Notes under the pieces: generated by a model | What the model was told of the DNA's origin: nothing | What the model saw: the letters and a program-made list of their open reading frames with translations, nothing else | Database searches by the model: none | NCBI GenBank assembly: GCA_047975325.1 | Contig: JBKEDF010000012.1 | Coordinates: forward strand, 1 to 44,179 | DNA length: 44,179 nucleotides | DNA from: JBKEDF01 sp047975325 | Lineage (GTDB): Bacteria; Pseudomonadota; Alphaproteobacteria; Rhodobacterales; Rhodobacteraceae | Reading direction: 5' to 3' | Program-made: the position numbers and the translations under genes | Part shown: positions 1 through 8,223 of the stretch, in pieces | Numbering within the stretch: the stretch's first letter is position 1 | How the letters are laid out: the number at the start of each line of letters is the position of its first letter

Positions 1-469
1 CGTTGATGGTAACCTTCCCGGCCTCCATCGGCCCGCCGGAAACGAAAATCACCGGAATATTCAGCCGCATTGCCGCCATCAGCATGCCAGGGGTGATCTT
101 GTCGCAATTGGAGATGCAGACCATCGCATCGGCACAATGCGCGTTGACCATATATTCCACCGAATCGGCAATCAATTCGCGTGAAGGCAGGGAATAGAGC
201 ATCCCGTCATGGCCCATCGCGATCCCGTCATCCACGGCAATGGTATTGAATTCCTTTGCCACGCCGCCCGCATTTTCGATCTCCCGCGCAACCATCTGAC
301 CAAGATCTTTCAGATGGACATGGCCGGGTACAAATTGCGTGAAGGAATTCACCACCGCAATGATCGGCTTGCCGAAATCGCTGTCGGTCATACCGGTGGC
401 ACGCCAGAGGCCACGGGCACCGGCCATGTTGCGGCCATGTGTTGATCGCCGGGAACGGTAAAGGGGCAT
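1..469 (-). CDS. ilvD: Dihydroxy-acid dehydratase, N-terminal part (cut by window start)
   Basis: This enzyme dehydrates 2,3-dihydroxy-isovalerate and 2,3-dihydroxy-3-methylvalerate to the keto acids of valine and isoleucine synthesis in the cytoplasm. About 156 N-terminal residues are visible on the minus strand; the C-terminal three quarters lie outside. Family-defining stretches are NSFTQFVPGHVHLKDLG, GVAKEFNTIAVDDGIAMGH, the ELIADSVEYMVNAHCADAMV block and SNCDKITPGML, whose Cys is an iron-sulfur ligand in the family. The chosen ATG (467-469) sits behind a good ribosome site (GGAGGAAACC) and gives the usual N-terminus of MPLYRSRRSTHGRNMAGARG type. It diverges from serS across about 225 bp. 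Identity is nearly certain from the motif match; only completeness is unknown. Confidence 0.96.
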   Translation of the reverse strand, partial: MPLYRSRRSTHGRNMAGARGLWRATGMTDSDFGKPIIAVVNSFTQFVPGHVHLKDLGQMVAREIENAGGVAKEFNTIAVDDGIAMGHDGMLYSLPSRELIADSVEYMVNAHCADAMVCISNCDKITPGMLMAAMRLNIPVIFVSGGPMEAGKVTIN

Positions 470-694
470 TGTCTGGTTTCCTCCGTGGCTGGCCAATCTG
501 GTTTGCTGAACAGATCTACCCGAAACATCGCGGCCTGACGATGCCCCGGCTGGCAATTCGAGCCGTCGATAGCAACAAGAGGTCCGAAATACCATGGCGA
601 AACCGATCGGCCCGTAGCCTTCGTTGCTTCTGCCCACTTTCCCTTTTGACACCGATCAGGCATATCGGGGCCGTTCAAGTGAAAGAGGCCTGTC
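470..694. promoter_or_regulatory. Divergent intergenic region ilvD/serS
   Basis: These 225 bp separate two divergent housekeeping genes and must hold both promoters. I see a GGAGGAAACC ribosome site for ilvD (minus strand) and a GAAAGAGG site for serS. A TTGACA occurs near 645, but no convincing -10 box lies 16-18 bp downstream. I see no leader peptide or T-box-like structure. Confidence 0.4.
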
Positions 695-2011
695 ATGCAC
701 GATATCCGCGCGATCCGCGAAAACCCCGCCGCTTTCGATGCCGCGCTCTGCCGTCGTGGTCTGGCCCCGCTATCGTCCGAGATATTGCAGATAGATGCGG
801 CGCGACGCGGCAGGATCCTGGCCGCAGAAACCGCCACCGCGGCACAGAATGCCGCCTCCAGGGAAATAGGGGCGGCCAAGGCCTCTGGAAATGAGACCGA
901 ATTCAACCGCCTGCGAGCCCTGGTTGCCGACAAGAAATCCGAAATCGCGGCCCTCAATGAGGAGGCCGCAAACGAGGATGCCCGGCTACGCGGGTTGCTG
1001 GAAACCATTCCAAACCTGCCGCTGGCCGATGTACCCGAAGGCGCGGATGAAGACGATAATGTCGAGATCCGTCGCTGGGGCGAGCCACGCAAATGCAGTT
1101 TTACCCCGCTGGAGCATTTCCAGATCCCCGCCGCACAGCCGGGGCTCGACTTTCCAACGGCGGCCAAGCTTTCGGGATCACGTTTCGTGGTGATGCGGGG
1201 CGCGGTGTTGCGTGTTCATCGCGCCTTGGCACAATTCATGCTCGACACACATGTAAATGACCATGGCCTGACCGAAACCTGGACCCCGGTTCTGGTAAAG
1301 GATGAGGCGATGTATGGCACCGGTCAATTGCCGAAATTCACCGAGGACAGCTACCGCACCACCAATGGCTGGTGGCTGGTGCCGACCTCCGAGGTGACAT
1401 TGACCAATACCGTCGCCGGGGAGATGCTTGACGAAAGCGCGCTGCCGATCCGCATGACCGCCCATACCCAGTGTTTCCGTTCCGAGGCAGGATCGGCGGG
1501 CAAGGATACCGCCGGCATGCTGCGCCAGCACCAGTTCGAGAAGGTGGAAATGGTATCGATCACCACGCCGGACAGATCGTTTGCCGAACATGAACGCATG
1601 ACCGGCTGCGCCGAGGCAATCCTGCAAAAGCTTGGCCTGCCCTATCGGGTCATGGTGCTTTGCACCGGCGACATGGGTTTCGGTGCCACCAAGACCCACG
1701 ACCTTGAGGTCTGGCTGCCCGGACAGGACACCTATCGTGAAATCAGTTCGGTGTCGGTCTGCGGTGATTTTCAGGCGCGGCGCATGAATGCCCGATACAA
1801 GCCCGCGACCGGCGGCAAGCCGGAATTTGTCCATACGCTGAATGGATCCGGCCTTGCAGTGGGGCGTTGTCTTATTGCCGTTCTGGAAAACGGACAGCAG
1901 GCAGATGGCTCCATCGACCTGCCCGATGTGCTGCTCCCCTATCTGGGTGGCAAGACCCGGATTTCCGCCGCGGGCATGCTGGAAACAGGAAGCCGGGACA
2001 TCGCCGAATAA
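695..2011 (+). CDS. serS: Seryl-tRNA synthetase
   Basis: This enzyme charges tRNA-Ser (and tRNA-Sec where present) with serine, using ATP, in the cytoplasm. It has 438 residues, normal for bacterial SerRS. The N-terminus MHDIRAIRENPAAFDAAL and the Ala/Glu-rich stretch of about residues 25-105 form the tRNA-binding coiled-coil arm. The class II catalytic core follows: motif 2 is FRSEAGSAGKDTAGMLRQHQ and motif 3 is NGSGLAVGRCLIAVLEN near residue 385. The ATG has GAAAGAGG upstream. The gene stands alone, divergent from ilvD, and is followed by a clear intrinsic terminator. Nothing unusual is seen. Confidence 0.97.
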   Translation: MHDIRAIRENPAAFDAALCRRGLAPLSSEILQIDAARRGRILAAETATAAQNAASREIGAAKASGNETEFNRLRALVADKKSEIAALNEEAANEDARLRGLLETIPNLPLADVPEGADEDDNVEIRRWGEPRKCSFTPLEHFQIPAAQPGLDFPTAAKLSGSRFVVMRGAVLRVHRALAQFMLDTHVNDHGLTETWTPVLVKDEAMYGTGQLPKFTEDSYRTTNGWWLVPTSEVTLTNTVAGEMLDESALPIRMTAHTQCFRSEAGSAGKDTAGMLRQHQFEKVEMVSITTPDRSFAEHERMTGCAEAILQKLGLPYRVMVLCTGDMGFGATKTHDLEVWLPGQDTYREISSVSVCGDFQARRMNARYKPATGGKPEFVHTLNGSGLAVGRCLIAVLENGQQADGSIDLPDVLLPYLGGKTRISAAGMLETGSRDIAE

Positions 2012-2074
2012 TTCGGACCACACAGTGCCGCGATGCCCCGGCTTGGTGGAAAACCACCGCTGAAAAGCCCCCCG

Positions 2075-2105
2075 TGGCAGTGCGCTTTTGACTGCCATGT
2101 TTTTC
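2075..2105 (+). terminator. Intrinsic terminator of serS
   Basis: A 7-bp perfect stem TGGCAGT/ACTGCCA (2075-2081 and 2091-2097) with a 9-nt loop is followed by TGTTTTTCC, a classic rho-independent terminator 64 bp after the serS stop. A smaller hairpin (GGTGG aaaa CCACC) lies just upstream, around 2045-2058. Confidence 0.75.
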
Positions 2106-2142
2106 CTTCAGGGGGGGCCAGGAGCCCAGTCCTTCAGATTGA

Positions 2143-3117
2143 TCAGCAATACCGCTCTACCGCCTTGATCTGATGATCGCCATAACGGTCCCCCGCCGCA
2201 AAGCCGACGGGCAGCAAGCCATTGATCGTCTCACGATCCTCGGAGGACAGTTCCGGCATCGGCAGCCATTCCCGCAGCCGTTCTGCCCGCCTCGTCCCCG
2301 GGATCGGGATAACATGCTCCCCCGCGCCCAATACCCAGGCCAGTGCCGTTGCCGGCGTGGACCAGCCACGTTCGGCACAAAAGGCCCGAAACTGTGCGAT
2401 CCGGGCCAGATTGCGGGAAAAGTTAGGTTCCGTGAAACGCGGATTGCGGCCCCGGAACACATCCTGAACATCATCAGCCGTCAGCGGCGTATTCCCCATC
2501 ATGCCCCGCGCGAGCGGTGAAAAGGCCACGAAAGCCACCCCAAGCCGGGCGCATTCCTGGATCAACCCCAGTTCAGGCTGTCGGGTCCAAAGCGAATATT
2601 CATTCTGTACCGCCCGGCAGGGATGGATCGCATGCGCCTCACGCAGGGTTTCGGGGGCAATTTCCGACAGGCCATAGCCCCCGATCTTGCCTTCGCGTTC
2701 CAGATCCTGAAGAGTATCGATGACCTCCGCAATCGGCCGGGCCTGTTCGCGGCGGTGAATATAGAACAGATCTACCTGTTCCACCCCCAGCCGTTTCAAC
2801 GAGGCCTCCAGTTCCTTCCGCAGGTGGGTGGCAGAATTGTCGATCACCCGGGGCGGGCCGTTGATGATGGATGCCTTGGTGGCCAGGGCTACTTCGGGGC
2901 GGTGCATCGCAATCCATTTGCCCACCATCGTTTCGCTGATCCCCATGCCATAGACATTCGCCACATCGATATGGGTGATGCCCGCCTCATACATCGCATC
3001 GAGACAGGCGAGGCTTTCAGCCTCATCAGTTGGTCCGTACATACCGCCAAAGGACATGGCGCCAAAACCAAGGGCGGAAATGACAGGGCCATTGGCCCCG
3101 AGTTTACGTTGCTGCAT
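2143..3117 (-). CDS. Aldo/keto reductase
   Basis: A 324-residue NADPH-dependent aldo/keto reductase with a TIM-barrel fold. The N-terminus MQQRKLGANGPVISALGFGAM and the segment HIDVANVYGMGISETMVG supply the family's catalytic Asp51 and Tyr56. Lys81 (LATKAS) and the His of DLFYIHRRE complete the tetrad. The C-terminal PIPGTRRAERLREW block is the cofactor-binding PGT motif. Similarity is to the YajO/IolS-like broad-specificity group; the substrate cannot be read from sequence. It lies 53 bp downstream of the SHMT-like gene on the same strand, so co-transcription is possible. A hairpin-capable GGTCC...GGACC (3123-3143) lies in that gap. Confidence 0.9.
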   Translation of the reverse strand: MQQRKLGANGPVISALGFGAMSFGGMYGPTDEAESLACLDAMYEAGITHIDVANVYGMGISETMVGKWIAMHRPEVALATKASIINGPPRVIDNSATHLRKELEASLKRLGVEQVDLFYIHRREQARPIAEVIDTLQDLEREGKIGGYGLSEIAPETLREAHAIHPCRAVQNEYSLWTRQPELGLIQECARLGVAFVAFSPLARGMMGNTPLTADDVQDVFRGRNPRFTEPNFSRNLARIAQFRAFCAERGWSTPATALAWVLGAGEHVIPIPGTRRAERLREWLPMPELSSEDRETINGLLPVGFAAGDRYGDHQIKAVERYC

Positions 3118-3170
3118 GGACAGGTCCTTTTAAAGAGGGGACCGAAACAAAACGCAGCGAATCGATCTGG

Positions 3171-4490
3171 TCAAGGGGTGATGTAATGCATCCCGGAAAA
3201 ATCGGCGCGCAGCGCGGCGGTACGGGGCGCGATGGTTTCCGGCGCGTTTGATCTGAGGGCCTCGGCAATCAGCCCGGCGAGTACCGGCGCATCCCCGGCG
3301 GTCACACCCCGGCGGACCAGTTCCGGCGTACCAATTCGCAGCCCGTTCAGATCGCCCGCAACCTCGGCCAGGGGCAGACCGATACCACAGGCCAGAAATC
3401 CGGCTTTGCGCAGCTTCCTGGAAGCCGCCTGCCCACCGCCAAACGCTGCGGCCTCCAGGGCGAATTGATGACTTCGCGTCATGCCCCGATCCGCAGCAAA
3501 AACCTGCAGACCTTCCCTGGCAAGCGCCCTGGCCATGGCACGGGACAGATCCACCATAGCCGCGCCATAGGCCTGACCATGATCGCGCCAATCCAGCAGC
3601 GACAATGCCAGGGCCGCCGATTTCGCGGCATCAAAATTCGCGGTCATGCCCGGAAAGGCGATATGATCCAACCGTTCGGCAATCCCGGCATCATTGGTTA
3701 CGACAAGCCCCCCCGCCGGACCACCAAGGGATTTATAGGTGCTCATCGTCATCAGATGCGCCCCCTGATCAAGAGGACTGTCCCAAACACCCGAGGCGAT
3801 GATCCCGCATTGATGCGCCGCATCAAAAAGCACTTTCGCACCGACGGTATCAGCAATCGTGCGGATTTCGGCAACCGGATGCGGAAAAAGGTTAAGGCTG
3901 CCGCCAATGGTGATGATCCGGGGCCGCACGCGTCGGGCCAGATCCTCCAATGCGGCCAGATCCACCGTATAGCCATCGGCATCAACCGGCGCGGGATAGG
4001 TTTCCAACCCGTAAAGGCCCGCGCAACCCGCCTTGTGATGGGTCACATGCCCCCCCACCGCAGCAGGGGGCGCGATGATGGCATCACCCGGATGCGCCAG
4101 CGCCATGAACCCATAAAGATTGGCCAGCGCGCCCGATCCAACACGGATTTCCGCATGGCTGGCCCGGAAAATTTCCGCAGCCAGTTCAGCGGCGATGACC
4201 TCAATTTCCTCAATCGCCTCCAGCCCCATTTCATATTTATCGCCCGGATAGCCCAATGAGGGACGGGAACCGAGCCCCCGCGCCAGAACGGCCTCGGCCC
4301 TTGGGTTCATCACATTGGTTGCGGGGTTCAGGTTGAAACATTCCCGGTCATGAATGGCTTCATTCCTTTCAATCAGCTTCCCGATCCGCATTGCCACTTG
4401 CCCTGACGGCGCGGCAACCGTGGCCGCAAGGCGCTGGATATGCTCCTCACAAGCTTCAGGTACCCAGGCACGACGGTTGAGATGGGGCAT
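3171..4490 (-). CDS. Serine hydroxymethyltransferase-like PLP enzyme
   Basis: A 439-residue fold-type I PLP enzyme of the SHMT family. Visible family landmarks are GSGALANLYG (119-128, phosphate cup), GGHVTHHKAG (146-155), DAAHQCG (223-229, Asp for the pyridine nitrogen), STYKSLGGPAGG with the Schiff-base Lys253, and GLRIGTPELVRRG (C-terminal substrate-carboxylate Arg). It differs from housekeeping GlyA: the usual TTHK is STYK, and the RYYGG region reads SLGYPGDKYEMG. It may act on glycine or serine analogues such as alpha-methylserine rather than being the main GlyA; that is inference. The start is the ATG at 4488-4490, behind AGGAGAG. A LysR gene of the GcvA type diverges from it and probably regulates it. 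Confidence 0.85.
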   Translation of the reverse strand: MPHLNRRAWVPEACEEHIQRLAATVAAPSGQVAMRIGKLIERNEAIHDRECFNLNPATNVMNPRAEAVLARGLGSRPSLGYPGDKYEMGLEAIEEIEVIAAELAAEIFRASHAEIRVGSGALANLYGFMALAHPGDAIIAPPAAVGGHVTHHKAGCAGLYGLETYPAPVDADGYTVDLAALEDLARRVRPRIITIGGSLNLFPHPVAEIRTIADTVGAKVLFDAAHQCGIIASGVWDSPLDQGAHLMTMSTYKSLGGPAGGLVVTNDAGIAERLDHIAFPGMTANFDAAKSAALALSLLDWRDHGQAYGAAMVDLSRAMARALAREGLQVFAADRGMTRSHQFALEAAAFGGGQAASRKLRKAGFLACGIGLPLAEVAGDLNGLRIGTPELVRRGVTAGDAPVLAGLIAEALRSNAPETIAPRTAALRADFSGMHYITP

Positions 4491-4580
4491 GGTGGATCTC
4501 TCCTGTTTCAGGCCGTGATGAAATCCCCTGACGCGCTTGCGAACAAATGAATTTTGCGAAAAACTAGGCCCAGAAAATCT
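4491..4580. promoter_or_regulatory. Divergent SHMT-like/LysR control region with TTGCGAA direct repeat
   Basis: About 90 bp between divergent genes, AT-richer than its surroundings. It carries two copies of TTGCGAA at 4537-4543 and 4555-4560 (the second as TTGCGAA running from 4554), spaced about 17 bp apart. This is a plausible LysR binding arrangement for autoregulation and activation of the enzyme gene. The repeat is seen; the role is inferred. Confidence 0.4.
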
Positions 4581-5474
4581 ATGCCATATACCGGCCCGCC
4601 CATGCCTGTCTCCCCACCTCGCCCCCGGGACATCCCCCTGAATGCCCTGCGCGCCTTCGAAGCCGCCGCGCGGCTTGGCGGTTTCAAGGCAGCGGCGCAG
4701 GAACTGGGGGTGACGCCGGGCGCGGTGGCGGCACATGTCAAGGCGCTGGAGGATCGCCTTGGTGCCGCACTTTTCGAACGCGGGGCAAAAGGCGTATGCC
4801 TGACCGCACTTGGCGAACGCGCCCTGCCGGATTTCACGGCCGCCTTTGACGGGCTGGGCCATGCAGTCCATCACCTGCGTGCCGAAGCAGCCCCGCATGT
4901 GGTCCATATCGCCACCCTGCCCGCGCTGGCACAGCTTTGGCTTTCCCCCCGCCTTCCGGGACTACGCGAAACCATACCGGGTATCGAGATTTCCATCACC
5001 GCGATGGAAGCGCCCCCGAACCTCAAACGCACACCCTATGATCTGAGCCTCTTTTATGATGACACGGGTAAGATCGTGACCGGGGATGAGATTTTTCCCG
5101 TCTGCGCCCCTGCCCTTGCCCAAAGAGTACAAAAGGCCGGGGATCTGAACACGCTCCCCTGCCTGATCGACAGTACCTGGGCCAGTGACTGGAATGTCTG
5201 GGCAGATCAGGCCCTGCCAGGGTTTCGTCCACGGGGGCCGGTCTTTTCGCTTTATGCCCTGGCCGTGGAAGAGGCACTGAACGGCGCCGGTGTCCTGATG
5301 GCACGAGCAGCACTGGTTGCAAATCACCTGCAACGGGGAACGCTTGTCGCCCCTTTGCCGCAACGCGTACCGGTGATGCCGGCCCTGCGGCTCTGGTCCC
5401 TGCGGGGGCTGCAGCCGGGGCGCCCCGCAGCACAGGTGGCATATGCGCTTCTGGATCAGGCGAAGGCGGCCTGA
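4581..5474 (+). CDS. LysR-family regulator (GcvA-like)
   Basis: A 297-residue LysR-type transcription factor. The winged helix-turn-helix is at the N-terminus: IPLNALRAFEAAARLGGFKAAAQELGVTPGAVAAHVKALEDRLG. Its RPRDIPLNALRAFEAAAR start is typical of GcvA-like regulators of amino-acid and glycine-related genes. The effector-binding domain fills the rest. I take the ATG at 4581 rather than a TTG at 4554; the next ATG (4602) is also possible. It diverges from the SHMT-like gene, its likely target, and its 3' end overlaps the convergent deoD by 19 bp. The inducer is unknown. Confidence 0.88.
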   Translation: MPYTGPPMPVSPPRPRDIPLNALRAFEAAARLGGFKAAAQELGVTPGAVAAHVKALEDRLGAALFERGAKGVCLTALGERALPDFTAAFDGLGHAVHHLRAEAAPHVVHIATLPALAQLWLSPRLPGLRETIPGIEISITAMEAPPNLKRTPYDLSLFYDDTGKIVTGDEIFPVCAPALAQRVQKAGDLNTLPCLIDSTWASDWNVWADQALPGFRPRGPVFSLYALAVEEALNGAGVLMARAALVANHLQRGTLVAPLPQRVPVMPALRLWSLRGLQPGRPAAQVAYALLDQAKAA

Positions 5475-6160
5475 AGCGCGATCTGTAGCATATCCCCGAA
5501 ACTGCGTTCCCGTTCCGAGGCCGGCAGTGCCTCATGGGTCAGCAGATGGTCCGAGATCGTCAACACCGCCAGTGCCCGGCACCCATGACGTGCCGCCAGC
5601 GTGTAAAGTTCCGCTGTTTCCATCTCCACGCAAAGGATGCCGTGACGGGTCATCTGCTGGTTCAGATCCGGGCGTTCATCATAGAAGGTATCGCTGGAAT
5701 AGATCGGCCCGGCATGGGTCGCTATACCGCGTGTGACGGCCGCATCCCAGGCCGCCCTGAGCAAGGCAAAATCGGCGCAGGGGGCATAGTTCAGTTCCCG
5801 GAAGATGGTCGAGGACGGCGAGTTCACACTGCATGACGTCATGGCCAGAACCAGATCGCGGATCCTGACCTTTTCCTGCATCGCACCGGCAGATCCGATC
5901 CGGATCAGTGTTTTCGCGCCATAGTCACGGATCAGTTCATTGGCATAGATCGACAGGGAAGGCATACCCATGCCCGACCCCTGAATCGTGACACGATTAC
6001 CCTGCCATGTGCCGGTAAAGCCCAGCATGCCCCGGACCTCATTCACCAGTGTGACATCTTCCAGAAATGTCTCCGCCGCCCAGCGGGCGCGATAGGGATC
6101 CCCCGGCATCAGCACGGTTTCGGCAATCTCCCCGGGCCTTGCGCCGATATGAATGGTCAT
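5456..6160 (-). CDS. deoD: Purine-nucleoside phosphorylase, DeoD type
   Basis: This enzyme cleaves purine (deoxy)ribonucleosides with phosphate to the free base and (deoxy)ribose-1-phosphate. It has 234 residues, the usual length of the hexameric bacterial family. Diagnostic segments are VLMPGDPYRARWAAETFL, QGSGMGMPSLSIYANEL, LIRIGSAGAM, the VEMETAELY ribose-binding block and LTISDHLLTHE, whose Asp protonates the purine N7 in the family. The ATG has GGAGG directly upstream. It lies 29 bp downstream of a GntR regulator on the same strand, suggesting a regulator-enzyme operon. It overlaps the LysR 3' end on the other strand by 19 bp. Confidence 0.95.
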   Translation of the reverse strand: MTIHIGARPGEIAETVLMPGDPYRARWAAETFLEDVTLVNEVRGMLGFTGTWQGNRVTIQGSGMGMPSLSIYANELIRDYGAKTLIRIGSAGAMQEKVRIRDLVLAMTSCSVNSPSSTIFRELNYAPCADFALLRAAWDAAVTRGIATHAGPIYSSDTFYDERPDLNQQMTRHGILCVEMETAELYTLAARHGCRALAVLTISDHLLTHEALPASERERSFGDMLQIALQAAFA

Positions 6161-6189
6161 GGAGCCTCCATTGATGAAGTGAACGGGGA

Positions 6190-6855
6190 TCAGCTTGCCA
6201 GATGTCGCAGGCCCTGCGTTACATCGGTGCGGATCGCAAGGCGCAGGCCGGGTTCGTCCCCGGCCTTGAGCGCGGCAATGATCAACCGGTGATAGGGCGG
6301 CGGTTCATTGCGGCGCAAACGGCCATATAAGGCGCGCATGGTGGGGCCAAGCTGCAACCAGACGGTTTCAGTCAGCGCCAGCATGGCGGGGGCCTGCGCC
6401 CGCAGATAGAGCGTCCGGTGAAATTCAAGATTCGTCCGGATATAGTTGATCGCGTCGCGCCGGATCACGGCCTCATGATTGGCGGTATTGATGGCGGCAA
6501 GGCGATCGATAAGCGCAAAATGCGCTCTGGGCAGGGCGCGGGCGGCCAGTTCCGGTTCAATCAGGGCCCGGATCGCGGCCAGCTCCTCGATCCGTTCGGG
6601 TGAAAGTTCCGGCGTCGCGACGCGACCGGAGGAAGAAAGCGACAGGGCCCCTTCCGCCACCAGGCGCCGGACAGCCTCGCGTGCAGGCGTCATGGACACG
6701 CCGAAACGCCGTGCCAGCCCCCGCAGGGTCAGCGCCTGGCCGGGTGAAAGTTCCCCATGCATGACCTGCTGGCGCAACGTGCGATAAAGCCGTTCATGCG
6801 CGGCGGCATTCGGATCCACGGGGCGCGAGGCAAAAAGGGCGGTTGCAGATGACAT
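6190..6855 (-). CDS. GntR-family regulator with FCD domain
   Basis: A 221-residue FadR-subfamily GntR regulator. The N-terminal winged helix covers about residues 20-85: LYRTLRQQVMHGELSPGQ, LRGLARRFGVSMTPAREAVRRLVAEGAL. An all-helical FCD ligand domain follows (PERIEELAAIRALIEPELAARAL, then a metal-site-like NLEFHRTLYLRA). I use the ATG at 6853-6855 rather than an upstream TTG at 6867. It is directly upstream of deoD (29 bp), so it may control nucleoside salvage. FCD regulators usually bind small organic acids, and pairing with deoD is not typical, so the target remains open. Confidence 0.88.
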   Translation of the reverse strand: MSSATALFASRPVDPNAAAHERLYRTLRQQVMHGELSPGQALTLRGLARRFGVSMTPAREAVRRLVAEGALSLSSSGRVATPELSPERIEELAAIRALIEPELAARALPRAHFALIDRLAAINTANHEAVIRRDAINYIRTNLEFHRTLYLRAQAPAMLALTETVWLQLGPTMRALYGRLRRNEPPPYHRLIIAALKAGDEPGLRLAIRTDVTQGLRHLAS

Positions 6856-6907
6856 GGGATCAGCCAAGCATCACCATAGGCGGGCGGTCAATCCCGAAAC
6901 GTGCCAT

Positions 6908-7594
6908 TCAGGTGTTAAAGCGGTAGCCATGCAGGCTGTGACCTTCCCGTTTCAGCCAGAGGCGTGGTGCCTCATATCCCGGCATCAGATCACGGACCAC
7001 CGCCCAGAAGGCAGGAGAATGATTCATCTGTACCAGATGTGCCACCTCATGGGCCGCTACATAGTCCAGCACATCCGGCGGAGCCATCACCAGCCGCCAG
7101 CTATACATCAGGCCTCCCTCCGCCGTGCAGGACCCCCAGCGCGACCGCGTATCGCGCAAGGTAAGGCGATGGTAAGACTTTCCTATCGCCGCAGCATGCT
7201 GATCGGAGGCCATGGCCAGCCGGTCGCGGGCCCGCGCCTTGAGGAAGGCAGCAGCCCGGACCCCCGCGCGTGCAGGATCACCGGGCAGGATAAGCATATC
7301 CCCTTCCAGTCGCGGAGTACGGCCCCGGCCCGGAACCAGGCGCACCAGCCGCCCTTCCACCGGAATTTCAGTGCCCATGGCCACGGTCATCGAACCCGCC
7401 GATTTTGCAAGCGCCCGGCGCAACCAGTTTTCCTGCGCGTGCAGAAAGGCCATCGCCTCGGCCTCCCGCACATGGGGCGGCATCGAAAGCGTCACCTTCC
7501 CATCCAGCCGCGACACCCGCAACGACAAGCGCCGCGACCGCGCCGAGCGGCGGAGGATCACGGAAACGGGGGGCGGGCCGGGAAGATGAAGCAT
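6908..7594 (-). CDS. YgjP-like zinc metalloprotease (SprT/M48-related, DUF45)
   Basis: A 228-residue protein of the YgjP/DUF45 metallopeptidase family. A beta-rich N-terminal half (VILRRSARSRRLSLRVSRLDGKV) leads to YHRLTLRDTRSRWGSCT and the catalytic zinc helix HEVAHLVQMNHSPAFW (HExxH, with the family's downstream His). The role is poorly known; relatives are often annotated as hydrolases near housekeeping genes. The start at 7594 gives the N-terminus MLHLPGPPPVSV; a longer reading to 7819 runs through non-conserved sequence and into the region upstream of the divergent gene, so I reject it. Confidence 0.87.
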   Translation of the reverse strand: MLHLPGPPPVSVILRRSARSRRLSLRVSRLDGKVTLSMPPHVREAEAMAFLHAQENWLRRALAKSAGSMTVAMGTEIPVEGRLVRLVPGRGRTPRLEGDMLILPGDPARAGVRAAAFLKARARDRLAMASDQHAAAIGKSYHRLTLRDTRSRWGSCTAEGGLMYSWRLVMAPPDVLDYVAAHEVAHLVQMNHSPAFWAVVRDLMPGYEAPRLWLKREGHSLHGYRFNT

Positions 7595-7776
7595 GAATAA
7601 CCTGTCTAGCCAGCGCAGATTAAGCAACATGACGACAAGCGCAAGCCACCTGACACCATCCAGAAACCTAACTTGCGTGGGAAAAGCCTTTGACAGCGAT
7701 CCGCACCTGTGGCATGGGGCGCCCTTGCCAGAGACCCGGCTGCCCGCAAGCGGCCCAAAGTCACAAGGGAACGAAT

Positions 7777-8112
7777 ATGCCCAAAGAAGAATGGGGAACC
7801 AAGCGCGTCTGCCCGACAACCGGCAAACGTTTCTATGATCTGAACAAATCCCCGATCATCAGCCCCTATACGGGCGAAGTCGTTGAACTCGAAACGAACC
7901 GCCGCAAGATTGCCGATTCGACATCCTCCAGTGCCAAATCCAGCAAGGACAGCGAAGAACTGCTGGTCGATGATCTGGACAGCGATGATGATCTGCTCGA
8001 AGATGACGGCGGCGATAACGATAGCGATGACGATCTGCTCGACGATGATTCCGACGATAACGTATCGCTGGACGAACTGGCCGATGTCAGCAACCCGGAT
8101 GATGACAACTGA
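7777..8112 (+). CDS. FYDLN-acid domain protein (TIGR02300 family)
   Basis: A 111-residue protein widespread in alphaproteobacteria and of unknown function. The N-terminal 40 residues carry the conserved core EEWGTKRVCPTTGKRFYDLN and SPIISPYTGEVVE. The rest is an extremely acidic Asp/Ser tail (DDLDSDDDLLEDDGGDNDSDDD). The ATG at 7777 follows AAGGGA and fits the family start; an upstream TTG would add an arginine/cysteine-rich stretch that is not conserved. The acidic tail suggests a nucleic-acid mimic or a partner of basic proteins, which is inference only. A long hairpin follows the stop codon. Confidence 0.92.
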   Translation: MPKEEWGTKRVCPTTGKRFYDLNKSPIISPYTGEVVELETNRRKIADSTSSSAKSSKDSEELLVDDLDSDDDLLEDDGGDNDSDDDLLDDDSDDNVSLDELADVSNPDDDN

Positions 8113-8133
8113 CCATCCGGCACCTGCACCGAT

Positions 8134-8164
8134 GCCATTGATCCCGGCAATGCCGGGCAATGGC
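8134..8164. terminator. Strong hairpin between convergent genes
   Basis: A two-part stem, GCCATTG (8134-8140) with CAATGGC (8158-8164) and CCCGGC with GCCGGG, closes on a 3-nt loop with a 2-nt bulge. It lies between the FYDLN gene and the convergent HIT gene. There is no T-run on either side, so it is either a T-less terminator or an mRNA 3'-end stabiliser. Confidence 0.5.
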
Positions 8165-8223
8165 AGGGCAGACCGGCAGTTGAGACAAGGCTGATAGCCC
8201 GAAACGGGGCCCATTCCGGGAAG

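Noticed and set aside
2143..3143. GGTCC...GGACC between SHMT-like gene and aldo/keto reductase as a terminator
   Set aside because: The stem is short and not followed by a T-run on the minus strand; it was mentioned under the reductase but not called.
4491..4907. N-terminal extension of the SHMT-like protein
   Set aside because: It would run across the divergent LysR gene; the start at 4490 follows AGGAGAG and gives a family-like N-terminus.
7595..7776. TTGACA near 7690 as promoter of the FYDLN gene
   Set aside because: No acceptable -10 box lies 16-18 bp downstream (CATGGG).
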